Shown piece after piece: positions 1 through 8,955 of a stretch of DNA of 41,342 nucleotides. The notes under the pieces were generated by a model. That model was not told where the DNA came from. It searched no databases and saw nothing but the letters and a program-made list of their open reading frames with translations. A program made the position numbers and the translations under genes. Source of the stretch: Rhodospirillales bacterium. GTDB taxonomy: Bacteria > Pseudomonadota > Gammaproteobacteria > Nevskiales > Nevskiaceae. The stretch is taken from the NCBI GenBank assembly GCA_903970615.1, contig CAJCJH010000042.1, positions 1-41,342 on the forward strand. Reading direction: 5' to 3'. Every line of letters starts with the position of its first letter. Position 1 is the first letter of the stretch.

Positions 1-730
1 CCGATATCAGCAGGCTCATGGCGATCATCGTGGTCGAGCCGATGATGGTGACCAGCAGCAGCGTCAGATAAGAACCTTCCATGCGCAAATGCAGCAGAGC
101 CTGGCATGCGGCGAAGATGCCGATCGCGACCATGACGATGATGAACAGGCTAGCAATCAGCTGAGCGCTGAGAAATTCCGCCGCACGCAAGGGCGTGCCA
201 TTGAGCCGTTTCAGATAGCCGGCCTTGCGGTAGCGCACGATGACATGGCCGATCGCAAACAAACTCGAAAACATCACGTTCAAGGACAACAAACCCGGCA
301 CCAGCCAATCAGCGAAGCGAATGCTATCGCCCTCGATCAATTGCACGACAGCATCGGGGTCGTCTTTGCTCAGAATTTTTTGCAACAGCCGCGCCTTGGC
401 TGAATCCTGATTGATCCAGTAACGAAGAGGCTTGGCGCGAAGATCGAGCAGCATGTCGATGCGCTGTCTGCGGATTTTCTGGATCGGCTCGTCGACGTCG
501 AATTCACGATAGAACTGCACGGCCGGCGTTGCCAGAAACGGCAGCATTGAGCTTTCCAGGGGCGCATCCGAAAGCACGCCGACCTTGGCGACCATTTGCG
601 GCGCGCCGGAGAAAACTTCGGCCATGCCGATCACCAGCAGCGGCGCAAACAGCAGATTCCAGGCGAGCGCGGAACGATCGCGCAGCATCTCGGTGATGCG
701 CGCTTTGGTCATTGCGATCAGGCGTTTCAT
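1..730 (-). CDS. ABC-2 type transporter permease (partial, C-terminus beyond window)
   Basis: Reading the minus strand from an ATG at 730 gives an open frame to the window edge, starting MKRLIAMTKARITEML. About 243 residues are visible. The protein begins with a cytoplasmic stretch and a first hydrophobic segment (about residues 24-40, LLFAPLLVIGMAEVF). A soluble extracytoplasmic region of roughly 100 residues follows, then hydrophobic segments near WLVPGLLSLNVMFSSLFAIG and LFIIVMVAIGIFAA. This is the layout of ABC-2 exporter permeases (DrrB/YhfB-like). It lies 99 bases downstream of the ATPase gene on the same strand, so the two most likely form one exporter. The frame is open upstream to about 820 but has no ATG there; AGAAAAG-type purines precede the chosen ATG weakly. 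The substrate cannot be told. Confidence 0.85.
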   Translation of the reverse strand, partial: MKRLIAMTKARITEMLRDRSALAWNLLFAPLLVIGMAEVFSGAPQMVAKVGVLSDAPLESSMLPFLATPAVQFYREFDVDEPIQKIRRQRIDMLLDLRAKPLRYWINQDSAKARLLQKILSKDDPDAVVQLIEGDSIRFADWLVPGLLSLNVMFSSLFAIGHVIVRYRKAGYLKRLNGTPLRAAEFLSAQLIASLFIIVMVAIGIFAACQALLHLRMEGSYLTLLLVTIIGSTTMIAMSLLIS

Positions 731-829
731 GCGGCGCTTTTCCAGAATGTTTTCAGATTCGGCAAGCGGCGCGATGTGTGAATTTGTGGTTGATCGTTTT
801 TCAAGTCGGCGTCCTTGCCTGAGTTGGGT

Positions 830-1708
830 TCACGCTCGCAATTCGTGTCCGGTCAGGTGAATGAACAGGTCTTCCAGCGTGCGCGGGCGGATTTTCAGCC
901 GCGCCAGCGAAATACCTGCATCCAGCATTTTCCGCACGATGCCGTTGACGTCGGCGCTGGAAATTTCGACATGATCCAGCTTGCGCACCATCGGAATATC
1001 CAGGCTTCGCCCATCCAGTTCGGATGCCGGAAATTCCAGCACGCTATCGTCGAAATGTTCGGCCAGCAGGCTTTGCGGCGAGCCGCGCGCGATGATGCGT
1101 CCGCGATCGACGATGGCGATGTCGTCGCAGAGTTCGTAGGCTTCGTCCATGTAGTGCGTGGTCAGCACGATGGTGGTTCCGCGACGCTTCGCCGCCAGCA
1201 CCAGTTCCCAGAAATTGCGCCGCGATTGCGGATCGAGCCCGGTCGTCGGTTCGTCGAGAAAAACCAGATCGGGCGAATTCACCAGCGCGATCGCCAACAA
1301 CATGCGTTGACGCTGGCCACCGGAAAGCTTGCGGTGATCCCGATCCAGAAAATCTTCGAGGCTGCAGGATTCGACCAGTTCATCCAGCGGCGTGGAGCGC
1401 TTGTAGAGCGAGCGGAACAGTTCGAGATTTTCGCGCACGGTGAGGAAATCCTGCAGCGCCGTGTGCTGGAACTGCATGCCGACGCGCTCGCGGTAATCGG
1501 CATCCAGCGGCCGGCCGCGAAACAGGATGGTGCCGGAGGTTGGCGGAATCAGACCTTCGAGCATCTCGATCGTGGTGCTTTTCCCTGCGCCATTCGGGCC
1601 CAGCAAGCCGAGGCAGCAACCTTCCTCGACATCGACACTGATACCGTCGACCGCGGTGACGGCGGGATATTGCTTGCGTAAATCGCGGGCGGATAAAACC
1701 GGGGTCAT
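830..1708 (-). CDS. ABC transporter ATP-binding protein (DrrA/CcmA-like exporter)
   Basis: This is a 292-residue nucleotide-binding subunit of an ABC exporter, acting at the cytoplasmic face of the inner membrane. Visible motifs are the Walker A GPNGAGKST (about residues 38-46), the Q-loop region MQFQHTALQDFLTV, the ABC signature LSGGQRQRM, Walker B LVFLDEPTTGLDP and the switch histidine in LTTHYMDEA. The C-terminal about 90 residues (after RGSPQSLL) form the accessory extension seen in drug and lipid exporters of the DrrA family. The length is normal for that family. It lies directly upstream of the ABC-2 permease on the same strand, which supports a two-component exporter. The substrate is unknown; drugs, lipids or polysaccharide are all possible. 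Confidence 0.93.
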   Translation of the reverse strand: MTPVLSARDLRKQYPAVTAVDGISVDVEEGCCLGLLGPNGAGKSTTIEMLEGLIPPTSGTILFRGRPLDADYRERVGMQFQHTALQDFLTVRENLELFRSLYKRSTPLDELVESCSLEDFLDRDHRKLSGGQRQRMLLAIALVNSPDLVFLDEPTTGLDPQSRRNFWELVLAAKRRGTTIVLTTHYMDEAYELCDDIAIVDRGRIIARGSPQSLLAEHFDDSVLEFPASELDGRSLDIPMVRKLDHVEISSADVNGIVRKMLDAGISLARLKIRPRTLEDLFIHLTGHELRA

Positions 1709-2104
1709 TGCAGTTGGACGGCCGATGGTTGATGTGAGCGATGCATTGTTCGTTAAAGGACTGAGTTCAACCAGATTTTCTGCTAAGCGGTTCTATCGGG
1801 AAGGTGGCAAATGCCGTGCCAGCATCGGCAGCCGCTCAAGCTTTCCGCGAACCTTGCACGTCGGTTGCCCGAATTTGGCGATCGCCAACGACACTCCCGC
1901 CAACAATTATCCGCCGGTGAGGGAAACGTCCGATGGCTCGGACAGAACAGTCACTCAAATCGCCACGCAGAATTTGCTCAACAACCGCTCGAACCTGGCC
2001 GCGTAGTTAACCTCGACTTTCTTTCAGCAAGATTAAAAACGGCTTAATCGATAGCGCGTAGTTTTTTTGGCCTTGCCCGGCTTGATGGAGGTGACTGCGA
2101 ATCA
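1709..2104. other. Intergenic stretch between divergent ABC exporter and chrA; no gene seen
   Basis: These roughly 400 bases separate the minus-strand exporter from chrA. Open frames here have no recognisable protein features and overlap the ATPase gene antisense. A perfect 14-base palindrome, TTGGCGATCGCCAA, lies at 1875-1888, and an A/T-rich patch with a run of seven T lies at about 2061-2068. Divergent promoters are expected here, but I cannot point to convincing -35/-10 boxes. Confidence 0.6.
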
Positions 2105-3400
2105 TTGCTGAAGCGCAGAGTCAGCGTCACACTTTGCGGGCATTTCAAACCACTCGCAGACTCGCCGATCAAGCTCGTGATTTCACGCAAAGCCCTTCAA
2201 TCACTAGCCTCTACAGCGGAAGTGTTCCTCATATTCCTGCGTTTTGGACTCACCTCGTTCGGTGGCCCGATCGCCCATCTCGGCTATTTCTATCGTGAAT
2301 TCGTACTGCGAAGACGGTGGCTCGACGATGCGCAATACGCAAGCTTGCTGGCTACGGCGCAGTTTCTGCCGGGGCCTTCGAGCAGCCAGTTGGGCTTTTC
2401 CGTGGGCTTGCTGCGGGCCGGCTGGCCAGGCGCATTGGCGGCGTTTTGCGCCTTCACGCTGCCGTCGGCGCTGCTGCTATTCGCATTCTCCATTTTCAGT
2501 TCGACCTTCGATAGCCGCTACGCGCACGCGGCGATGCATGGCTTGAAACTGATGGCCGTGATCGTGGTGGCGCAAAGCGTGCTGACGACGTCGCGCAATT
2601 TCGCCAGCGATTGGCCGCGCGCCGCACTGGCCTTCGTCTGCGGCATAAGCGCGATCCTGATGACTCACGTGCCCGGCGCGCAGCTAGCCGTCATTCTGCT
2701 GGGCGCGGTCGCAGGGCCGTTGATATGCCGCTCAGAACTGGCTGCTGTTTCCGCTGTATTGCCTATCCGGCACGGCGTTAAAACCGCAGCGGCTATGCTC
2801 GGCCTATTTGCCATTCTGCTGGCCGGCAGTGGGCTGACTCCGTCGGGTTCGCCGCAGTTATTGCGACTGGCGGGGGCGTTTTATCGCGTAGGTGCGCTGG
2901 TCTTCGGCGGCGGCCATGTGGTCTTGCCGATGCTGAGAAATAATGTCGTCGATAACGGCTGGCTCAGCGACGCTGATTTCCTCGCCGGATATGGCGCGGC
3001 ACAGATCGTCCCCGGCCCGATGTTCTCGGTGGCCGCATTCTTTGGCGCTCGTATCTTGCCGGACCACGCCATCGTAAGCGCGCTCGTCAGCGTGATCGCC
3101 ATCTTCCTGCCAGGCCTGCTACTGATTTCCGGCGTACTGCCGTTGTGGAATCGACTCGCTACACGTGCCGCGATATCCAGATCGATCGCAGGTGTGAACG
3201 TCGCCGTGATCGGGCTGCTGGCTGCCGCGCTTTACGATCCTCTGTGGACGAACGCCGTGCATGGGTTTATCGATCTCGTCATCGTCATGGCTGGCTTCAT
3301 CCTGCTGGCGCTGCTCCGAGCGCCAATGCTGGCCGTGGCCGGAGGCTGCCTGTCGGCCTGTCTGCTCGTTAGCCTCGCCGGAGGATCGAGTCCTTCCTGA
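2105..3400 (+). CDS. chrA: Chromate transporter ChrA (two CHR domains)
   Basis: ChrA is an inner-membrane chromate efflux protein of the CHR superfamily. The 431-residue frame contains both half-domains of the long-chain type. The N-terminal half has FLRFGLTSFGGPIAHLGYF and AQFLPGPSSSQLGF (about residues 44-100). The C-terminal half has LVFGGGHVVLPML and GAAQIVPGPMFSVAAFFGA (about residues 270-320). The repeated G-G-P / PGP signatures and about ten hydrophobic segments fit the family, whose long members are near 400 residues. The start is uncertain. The TTG at 2105 has GGAGGT 12 bases upstream, while a GTG at 2177 would give a protein starting just before EVFLIFLRFG, closer to typical ChrA. 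No regulator (ChrB) or reductase is adjacent. A role in chromate resistance is inferred from family only. Confidence 0.9.
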   Translation: MLKRRVSVTLCGHFKPLADSPIKLVISRKALQSLASTAEVFLIFLRFGLTSFGGPIAHLGYFYREFVLRRRWLDDAQYASLLATAQFLPGPSSSQLGFSVGLLRAGWPGALAAFCAFTLPSALLLFAFSIFSSTFDSRYAHAAMHGLKLMAVIVVAQSVLTTSRNFASDWPRAALAFVCGISAILMTHVPGAQLAVILLGAVAGPLICRSELAAVSAVLPIRHGVKTAAAMLGLFAILLAGSGLTPSGSPQLLRLAGAFYRVGALVFGGGHVVLPMLRNNVVDNGWLSDADFLAGYGAAQIVPGPMFSVAAFFGARILPDHAIVSALVSVIAIFLPGLLLISGVLPLWNRLATRAAISRSIAGVNVAVIGLLAAALYDPLWTNAVHGFIDLVIVMAGFILLALLRAPMLAVAGGCLSACLLVSLAGGSSPS

Positions 3401-3767
3401 TTCATTATCGCAACACGAAATCCAGCTAATGGCCTTATTCCATCACAACTTTCAATCGATCTTCCGAACCGGTGGGTTCACATTTCGGGATCAACGACGA
3501 GCAGCACGTCTTATCGTTTTTTGTCTTTATTAAGTACTGGCTATTACATCAAACTGAATCCTTTTCAACTCCCGGTTTCATCCAGCCATCGAGTGACTCA
3601 AACGTCATGTTTTTGGCGTATTTCGCCTTGTAAGCTCCGATTCAGTTCGCAGGATGAAATCATCGTTATGATGCTCGCCCGTCGGTAGAAATAATGATTA
3701 CGCGCTTGCCCCACTAAAACTCTGAATCGTCAGTCCGTTTAGCATAATAATTGCAGAAAGATTCCAG
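3401..3767 (+). promoter_or_regulatory. AT-rich leader upstream of the capsule operon
   Basis: About 370 bases without a gene separate chrA from kpsS. A hand count over 3541-3660 gives about 42% GC, well below the neighbouring genes. The capsule operon must be transcribed from here or from further upstream. A CATAAT hexamer near 3743 could be a -10 box, but I see no good -35 partner. An ops-like GTCGGTAG occurs at 3681-3688, just after a small perfect hairpin (ATCAT-CGTT-ATGAT). Promoter location is therefore inferred from gene layout. Confidence 0.35.
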
Positions 3768-5162
3768 GTGCCAGCAAAAAACTATCTACTTCTGCAAGGC
3801 CCGGTCGGTCCTTTCTTCAGCCAGCTCGGTATACGCCTGCTGGACGCCGGGCATCGCGTCCATCGCATTCACTTCAATGGCGGCGATCGCATCTTCTGGA
3901 AATGTTCCAAGGCCGTTTCCGTTGATTACCGCGATCACCTCGATCAATGGCCGGATTTTCTGGCGGTGCATTTGTCGAAATGGAATATCACCGACGTCCT
4001 GCTGTTCGGCGATTGCCGCCCGCTGCATCGAGAGGCCGTGCGTCTGGCGCGCCTGCGCGGTCTGCGTGTTCATGTTTTTGAAGAAGGCTACCTGCGGCCC
4101 AACTGGGTCACGCTGGAGCATGGCGGCGTCAATGGCTATTCCTCTTTGCCGCGCGATTCGAGCGGCTTGCAGCAGGCGGCGGCGAATCTGCCCGAATGGA
4201 CCGGCGGCATTCCGGTCCGTAACGATTTCTTGCGGCGCGCTTTTGAAGATGTGATCTACAACTGTGCGCTGGTTTTAGCTGGAAGTTACTACCGCGGATT
4301 TCGCACGCATCGACCCTGGCATCCTTTCGTTGAATATGCTGCGGGCGCCAAGCGTTTTTTTCGCAAACCTCAATCCAGGAAGCTCGCCGCCGCGCAAATC
4401 GAACGCCTGCTGGGTAGTGCGCAGCCATACTATCTGTTCCCATTGCAGCTGGATGCGGATTCACAGATTCGCTATCACTCGCCATTCGGCCGAATGGCGC
4501 CTGCCATCGAAAAAGTCATTACTTCCTTTGCTCACGCCGCGCCTTCGAATACTTTTTTGGTGATAACCGAGCATCCGCTGGATAACGCCGTGGTCGATCA
4601 GCGCATCGTCGCCGAGCGTTGTGCCTTTCGGTATGGAATCAGCAGCAGAGTGCTGTATTTGCAGGGCGGCAGCCCGGATGTGCTGGTACAGAAGTGCCGC
4701 GGACTGGTCACTATCAACAGCACTATCGGCGTACTGGGTCTTGGTTTTGGCGTCGGCGTCAAAACCTTGGGTGAGGCCATTTACGATCTGCCGAAACTGA
4801 GTTTTCAGGGCAATTTGGACGACTTCTGGAAAAGCCCGACTCCCGCCGATCCGCTCACTTTCGATGCATTCCGGCGTGTAGTTGCGGCACAGACGCAAAT
4901 CAATGGAGGCTTCTACAGTCGGGAGGGGGTGCAGCTGGCTGTTGAAGGCACGCTGCGACGCTTGTTGACAGAAGTCACCAGCCCGGACTCGGCTCAATAT
5001 GAGGCTTCAAATCGATCCTCATTACTACAAGCTTCGATCGGCGACATCATCATTACACCCGACAACAGCGAAACCATTACAACTCCACTTCCAACGACCG
5101 AGCGCCGCGTTTCGACTGTATTGGAATTCAGCGCCGCATCGCCGAGCGATCGTCTGAAGTGA
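3768..5162 (+). CDS. kpsS: Capsular polysaccharide beta-Kdo transferase KpsS
   Basis: KpsS adds the first beta-linked Kdo residue to a lyso-phosphatidylglycerol acceptor, making the lipid terminus of ABC-exported capsules; it acts at the inner face of the cytoplasmic membrane. The 464-residue product shows long stretches of the family pattern: YLLLQGPVGPFFSQLG, HFNGGDR, LLFGDCRPLHREA, FEEGYLRPNWVTLE, GGVNGYSSLPRD, GLVTINSTIGVLGL and FQGNLDDFWKS. It is about 70 residues longer than E. coli KpsS, mainly from a low-similarity C-terminal tail after about residue 405. The start is the GTG at 3768, preceded by the weak purine run AGAAAG; no upstream ATG in frame gives a better N-terminus. It is the first gene of the capsule operon, 34 bases before the kpsC-like gene. 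Confidence 0.93.
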   Translation: MPAKNYLLLQGPVGPFFSQLGIRLLDAGHRVHRIHFNGGDRIFWKCSKAVSVDYRDHLDQWPDFLAVHLSKWNITDVLLFGDCRPLHREAVRLARLRGLRVHVFEEGYLRPNWVTLEHGGVNGYSSLPRDSSGLQQAAANLPEWTGGIPVRNDFLRRAFEDVIYNCALVLAGSYYRGFRTHRPWHPFVEYAAGAKRFFRKPQSRKLAAAQIERLLGSAQPYYLFPLQLDADSQIRYHSPFGRMAPAIEKVITSFAHAAPSNTFLVITEHPLDNAVVDQRIVAERCAFRYGISSRVLYLQGGSPDVLVQKCRGLVTINSTIGVLGLGFGVGVKTLGEAIYDLPKLSFQGNLDDFWKSPTPADPLTFDAFRRVVAAQTQINGGFYSREGVQLAVEGTLRRLLTEVTSPDSAQYEASNRSSLLQASIGDIIITPDNSETITTPLPTTERRVSTVLEFSAASPSDRLK

Positions 5163-5196
5163 AGTGATACTCCGCATGCAAGGCTTGAGTTGATCG

Positions 5197-6357
5197 ATGA
5201 CTTTCCGTGCCAGCGCTCGCGCCATCGAAAACAATTTCGAGATCCCGCTTGTGTCCACAGGCGTCGGCAGTGGACCGATCCACGTCCTAGGCATCAAGCC
5301 CTGGAAACGCTGGCAGATAGATTGTTTTCTATCTCTAGATCGAGTTGCCATTCACTACGCCGATTCGCCGCAACAGGCCTTGCGGCGACAGGCGCGCGAC
5401 GGTGGCTGCATTATAGTTTGGGCGGGGCGCGAACCGGATTCACTCGCGGCATCAGCGGCAGCACAAGGCGCGCAACTGATCCGGATTGAAGACGGCTTTC
5501 TGCGTTCTGCGGGCTTGGGTTCCAATCACATCGGTGGCGCTTCGCTGGTGATCGATCCGGATGGAATTTATTTCGATGCGCGGCGTCCCTCGCGCCTGGA
5601 GAACCTGCTGCAATACGGCGAACCGGACCAAGCATTGTTGCAGCGTGCCGCGCGCCTGCGCGAATTCCTGGTGCAAGAGAGTGTGACGAAGTACAACGTC
5701 GGCACGCGTCAACCGATACCCGTCGGCATCGAAAATCACAGGCGTGATCGCCGGACCATCCTGGTGCCGGGTCAGGTTGAAAATGATGCTTCGCTGCGTC
5801 TCGGCGCGCCGCAAATCCATCGCAATCTGGAACTACTGCAGCGCGTACGCGAAACCGAGCCGCAGACATGGATTATCTACAAGCCGCATCCGGATATCGA
5901 AGCAGGCACGCGACCGGGAAAACTCGCCGATCAGCAGATATTGCGTTTCGCCGATGAGATCGCACGAAATATTTCCATAACCGCGTTGTACCCGCGGGTG
6001 CATGCGGTGCATACGATGACTTCGCTGGCTGGCTTTGAAGCGCTGCTGCGCGGCGTGCCGGTAACCACTTGGGGCCAGCCGTTTTATGCTGGATGGGGAC
6101 TCACCGACGATCGTCTGCCGATCGCGCGACGCACGCGCCGGATCAGCCTTGACGCGCTGGTGGCCGCAGCGCTGCTGCAATATCCGCTATACGCCGACCT
6201 GAAAACCCGCCGTGCTTGCAGCGCCGAGGAGGTTGCTGCCGCACTTGCCAAGGCCGCGCCTGCGCAGCCGCACCTGCAGCGCAGTAAAGCATTGCGCTAT
6301 GCACGCCTCGGCACCGGTTTGCTGCGTTCATGGAGATCGAATTTTGGTCACGGATAA
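5197..6357 (+). CDS. kpsC: KpsC-type Kdo transferase, C-terminal module only
   Basis: KpsC extends the poly-Kdo linker of group 2 capsules. Full-length KpsC has about 670 residues and two related glycosyltransferase modules. This product has 386 residues and matches only the second module: IRIEDGFLRSAGLGSN, GIYFDARRPSRLENLL, TILVPGQVENDASLR, IIYKPHPDIEAGTRPG, VHAVHTMTSLAGFEALL and FYAGWGLTDDR. The first module (normally with a GIYSPG-type N-terminus) is absent and is not encoded upstream in another frame. About 60 unrelated residues precede the conserved part. The ATG at 5197 is the first good start; the 3' end overlaps the next gene by 14 bases. It may be a genuine single-module enzyme that gives a shorter or differently linked Kdo linker. 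Confidence 0.88.
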   Translation: MTFRASARAIENNFEIPLVSTGVGSGPIHVLGIKPWKRWQIDCFLSLDRVAIHYADSPQQALRRQARDGGCIIVWAGREPDSLAASAAAQGAQLIRIEDGFLRSAGLGSNHIGGASLVIDPDGIYFDARRPSRLENLLQYGEPDQALLQRAARLREFLVQESVTKYNVGTRQPIPVGIENHRRDRRTILVPGQVENDASLRLGAPQIHRNLELLQRVRETEPQTWIIYKPHPDIEAGTRPGKLADQQILRFADEIARNISITALYPRVHAVHTMTSLAGFEALLRGVPVTTWGQPFYAGWGLTDDRLPIARRTRRISLDALVAAALLQYPLYADLKTRRACSAEEVAAALAKAAPAQPHLQRSKALRYARLGTGLLRSWRSNFGHG

Positions 6358-7735
6358 GGCTGCGCAGCTGCGAGTGATGTTCGATGCCTCGCGCCTGATG
6401 ACGCGCGGCGGCGCGGCGGCGACCGGGATCGATCGCGTCGACCTTGCCTATGCGCGTGCATTGGCGGCAGCACCGGACATCGATTTCCGAATGATGGTGT
6501 TCGATCCGCTGGGGCCGCGATTGCTGAGCTGTCAAAACGCCGCAGCCCTGCTCGAAGCCACGACGAAACGCTGGCAATCCGAAGAGGACAGTTGCGTCTC
6601 TCAACGCGCATTTGCGCAGATCGTCGAATGGCTCAATGCCGCACCCGGCACGCCTCGGCCGAGCCTGCCGCAGCCACCCGCGCGACTGCGCAAAAGCGCA
6701 TCTCCAAGCAAAATCCTGTCGACGTTATTTCGGCGCCCGGCACTTGGCTTGGCTCTGAAAAGTCTGTTGAAAAGCGATTATTCAAAGGACGGTATAACCG
6801 TACCTGCGGTCTATCTGAATACTTCACACGGACGTCTTTATCGCAAGTCCGTGGCGCGCTGGCTGGACGCCACGAAAATTCCTGCGGTGTTCTTCGTCCA
6901 CGATCTGATCCCGATCGAATATCCGCAATTCAATCGGCCACGCGAACCCGCACGGCATGCCGCGCGGCTGGCGACGATCAGCCGTTATGCCACGCACGTA
7001 CTGGTCAATTCCGAGGCCACGCGCAAGTCGCTCGTCCACTATCTAAGTGCACGGGCGATGCGAACACCGCCGATCAGCGTATTACCTTTAGGAGTGGAAC
7101 AGCGCTTCAGCAAAGCTCTCACAACGCCGGCGATCTCGACGCCCTATTTCGTGATTCTCGGCACGATCGAGCCGCGAAAAAATCATCGTCTGCTGTTGCG
7201 AGTCTGGGAAAGGTGGATTGCCGCCGAAGGCCAATCAGCGCCCCGATTGGTCATTCTCGGCAGGCGCGGCTGGCAGAACAAAGACCTATTCGAATGGCTG
7301 GACAAGGCGGATTCCCTGGCCGCGCATGTGATCGAATGCGGCGCGCTCAGCGATTCGCACGTCGGCAGTTTGATAAGCGGCGCATGCGCAGTATTGAATC
7401 CTTCATTTGCTGAAGGTTTCGGCTTGCCGGTGGCCGAAGCACTCGCAGCGGGTACGCCGGTGATCGCATCGGATATCGCCGCGCATCGAGAAGTCGGCGG
7501 GAGTTTTGCGGAGTATCTCGATCCGCATGATGAATGCGGCTGGCTGCAAATGCTGCGTAAATATGCGCATCAAACCTCGCCCGGACCAGCAACTCGCATC
7601 GCCGTGCTCAGCTCACATTGCGCCCCTCGCTGGCGAGATCATCTATCGCGTGGCATTGATGTCTTGAAAGCGTCGGCAGCGCAATCGCCGCAGTATCCGA
7701 TCTGCGGCGGCGTGGTTAAACTGGCTCGATCATGA
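6344..7735 (+). CDS. Glycosyltransferase, GT4-like (group 1)
   Basis: This is a 463-residue GT-B fold glycosyltransferase, likely cytosolic or peripheral to the inner membrane, transferring a sugar from a nucleotide donor to the growing capsule repeat. The C-terminal half carries the GT4 hallmarks: YFVILGTIEPRKNHRLLL, LVILGRRGWQNKD and the donor-site motif NPSFAEGFGLPVAEALAAG followed by TPVIASDIAAHREVGG. The N-terminal half contains VFFVHDLIPIEYP and VNSEATRKSL. I start it at the TTG at 6344 because GGAGA lies at 6332-6336, eight bases away, and the resulting protein begins just before RVMFDASRL. A GTG at 6374 is the alternative; longer in-frame starts lie inside kpsC. The stop overlaps the next start as ATGA. 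Sugar specificity is unknown. Confidence 0.9.
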   Translation: MVTDKAAQLRVMFDASRLMTRGGAAATGIDRVDLAYARALAAAPDIDFRMMVFDPLGPRLLSCQNAAALLEATTKRWQSEEDSCVSQRAFAQIVEWLNAAPGTPRPSLPQPPARLRKSASPSKILSTLFRRPALGLALKSLLKSDYSKDGITVPAVYLNTSHGRLYRKSVARWLDATKIPAVFFVHDLIPIEYPQFNRPREPARHAARLATISRYATHVLVNSEATRKSLVHYLSARAMRTPPISVLPLGVEQRFSKALTTPAISTPYFVILGTIEPRKNHRLLLRVWERWIAAEGQSAPRLVILGRRGWQNKDLFEWLDKADSLAAHVIECGALSDSHVGSLISGACAVLNPSFAEGFGLPVAEALAAGTPVIASDIAAHREVGGSFAEYLDPHDECGWLQMLRKYAHQTSPGPATRIAVLSSHCAPRWRDHLSRGIDVLKASAAQSPQYPICGGVVKLARS

Positions 7736-8937
7736 GGCTACTCCAATCCGTCTTTCCCGGCTTTATCGGGTGGCGTGCGGTGTCATTGCACGCGATTGCG
7801 CTGCTCGGCTTCGGCCAGCTTGCCGCCTGTGCCTACATCCCCAGCGATGGCCCCTTGAAGAGTGATATCGATAACGAATATCAGCCGCGCGCCGCGCAAC
7901 ATCCTTTCGAACTGGTGGAAATTTCTGACGCTACCCTGCGCGTTCTGCAGCAGCGCGACGACGCCAGCCTGGCCGCGCGCTTCGGCGGCGACGCCGCGCC
8001 GCCAGAGCTGAAACTTGGTATCGGCGATGCGCTCAACATCACCATTTGGGAAACCGGCAGCCAACCGTTATTTGCGACGACACCGATCACTCAACCCGCC
8101 GGCAATGCGTCGCGCGGCGTCAGTCTGCCGGAACAAAGCGTCGATACCGACGGCTGCATCAGCGTGCCCTTCGCCGGCCGCATTCATGTCGCCGGCAGCA
8201 CGCTGGTACAAGTGGAAGCGGACATCAAGGCGGCCCTCGTTGGCAAAGCTGCCAATCCGCAAGTGCTGGTAACGCTATCGCGCAATCTTTCGAATACCGT
8301 GACCGTGGTCGGCGAAGTCACCGGCGGCGGACGTATCGCCTTATCGCCGCATGGCGATCGGTTGCTGGATGTGCTCGCGTCTGCCGGCGGGATCCGGGCG
8401 CCGACCTACGAAACCTGGATTCGGCTGACTCGCGCAGGGCTATCGATGCGAGTACCGATGGCGCAGATTCTGGATAATCCAGCCGATAATGTCTTCCTGC
8501 AGCCTGACGATGCGCTGCTGGTTACCCGGCAACCGGAAAGCTTCACCGCATTTGGCGCAACCGGCCGCAACGCGCAGATCATTTTTGAAGCCGCGCATGT
8601 CAGCCTGATCGAAGCGGTTGCCAAAGCCGGCGGCTTGCAGGATCAGCGCGCCGATCCGCGTGCAGTATTCCTGATGCGCAAGGAACCAGCATCGATAGGT
8701 GCGGCGCTGGCAGGATCTTCAGCGGTCGAAAATCAAGCGCTCATGCCTGTGGTTTATCGTCTCGACCTGACCAAAGCCAGCGGCTATTTTCTGGCGCAGA
8801 GTTTTGCAATGCGCGACGGCGACATGTTGTTCGTTTCCAGCGCACCCGCCAACGAATTGCAGAAATTCCTGACACTACTCGGGCTGATCACACAGCCAGC
8901 AATCGAAGGCGCAGTCCTCAACTCGTCGCTCAAGTAA
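7732..8937 (+). CDS. Outer-membrane polysaccharide export lipoprotein (CtrA/KpsD/Wza family)
   Basis: This 401-residue protein is the outer-membrane auxiliary component through which capsule leaves the cell. It has an N-terminal hydrophobic segment ending in a lipobox, FGQLAAC with the acylated cysteine at residue 33, then a poly_export domain (ELKLGIGDALNITIWETG and VDTDGCISVPFAGRIHVAG). Two SLBB-like repeats follow (VTVVGEVTGGGRIALS with LLDVLASAGGI, and the second with LIEAVAKAGGLQD). The C-terminus is amphipathic, as expected for the helix that crosses the outer membrane. The length is like CtrA/BexD (about 390) rather than KpsD (about 560). Start and upstream stop overlap as ATGA, so translation is probably coupled. 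Its place before kpsE, kpsM and kpsT defines the export machine. Confidence 0.93.
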   Translation: MRLLQSVFPGFIGWRAVSLHAIALLGFGQLAACAYIPSDGPLKSDIDNEYQPRAAQHPFELVEISDATLRVLQQRDDASLAARFGGDAAPPELKLGIGDALNITIWETGSQPLFATTPITQPAGNASRGVSLPEQSVDTDGCISVPFAGRIHVAGSTLVQVEADIKAALVGKAANPQVLVTLSRNLSNTVTVVGEVTGGGRIALSPHGDRLLDVLASAGGIRAPTYETWIRLTRAGLSMRVPMAQILDNPADNVFLQPDDALLVTRQPESFTAFGATGRNAQIIFEAAHVSLIEAVAKAGGLQDQRADPRAVFLMRKEPASIGAALAGSSAVENQALMPVVYRLDLTKASGYFLAQSFAMRDGDMLFVSSAPANELQKFLTLLGLITQPAIEGAVLNSSLK

Positions 8938-8955
8938 CCTCATTTTTCTCAAGTA

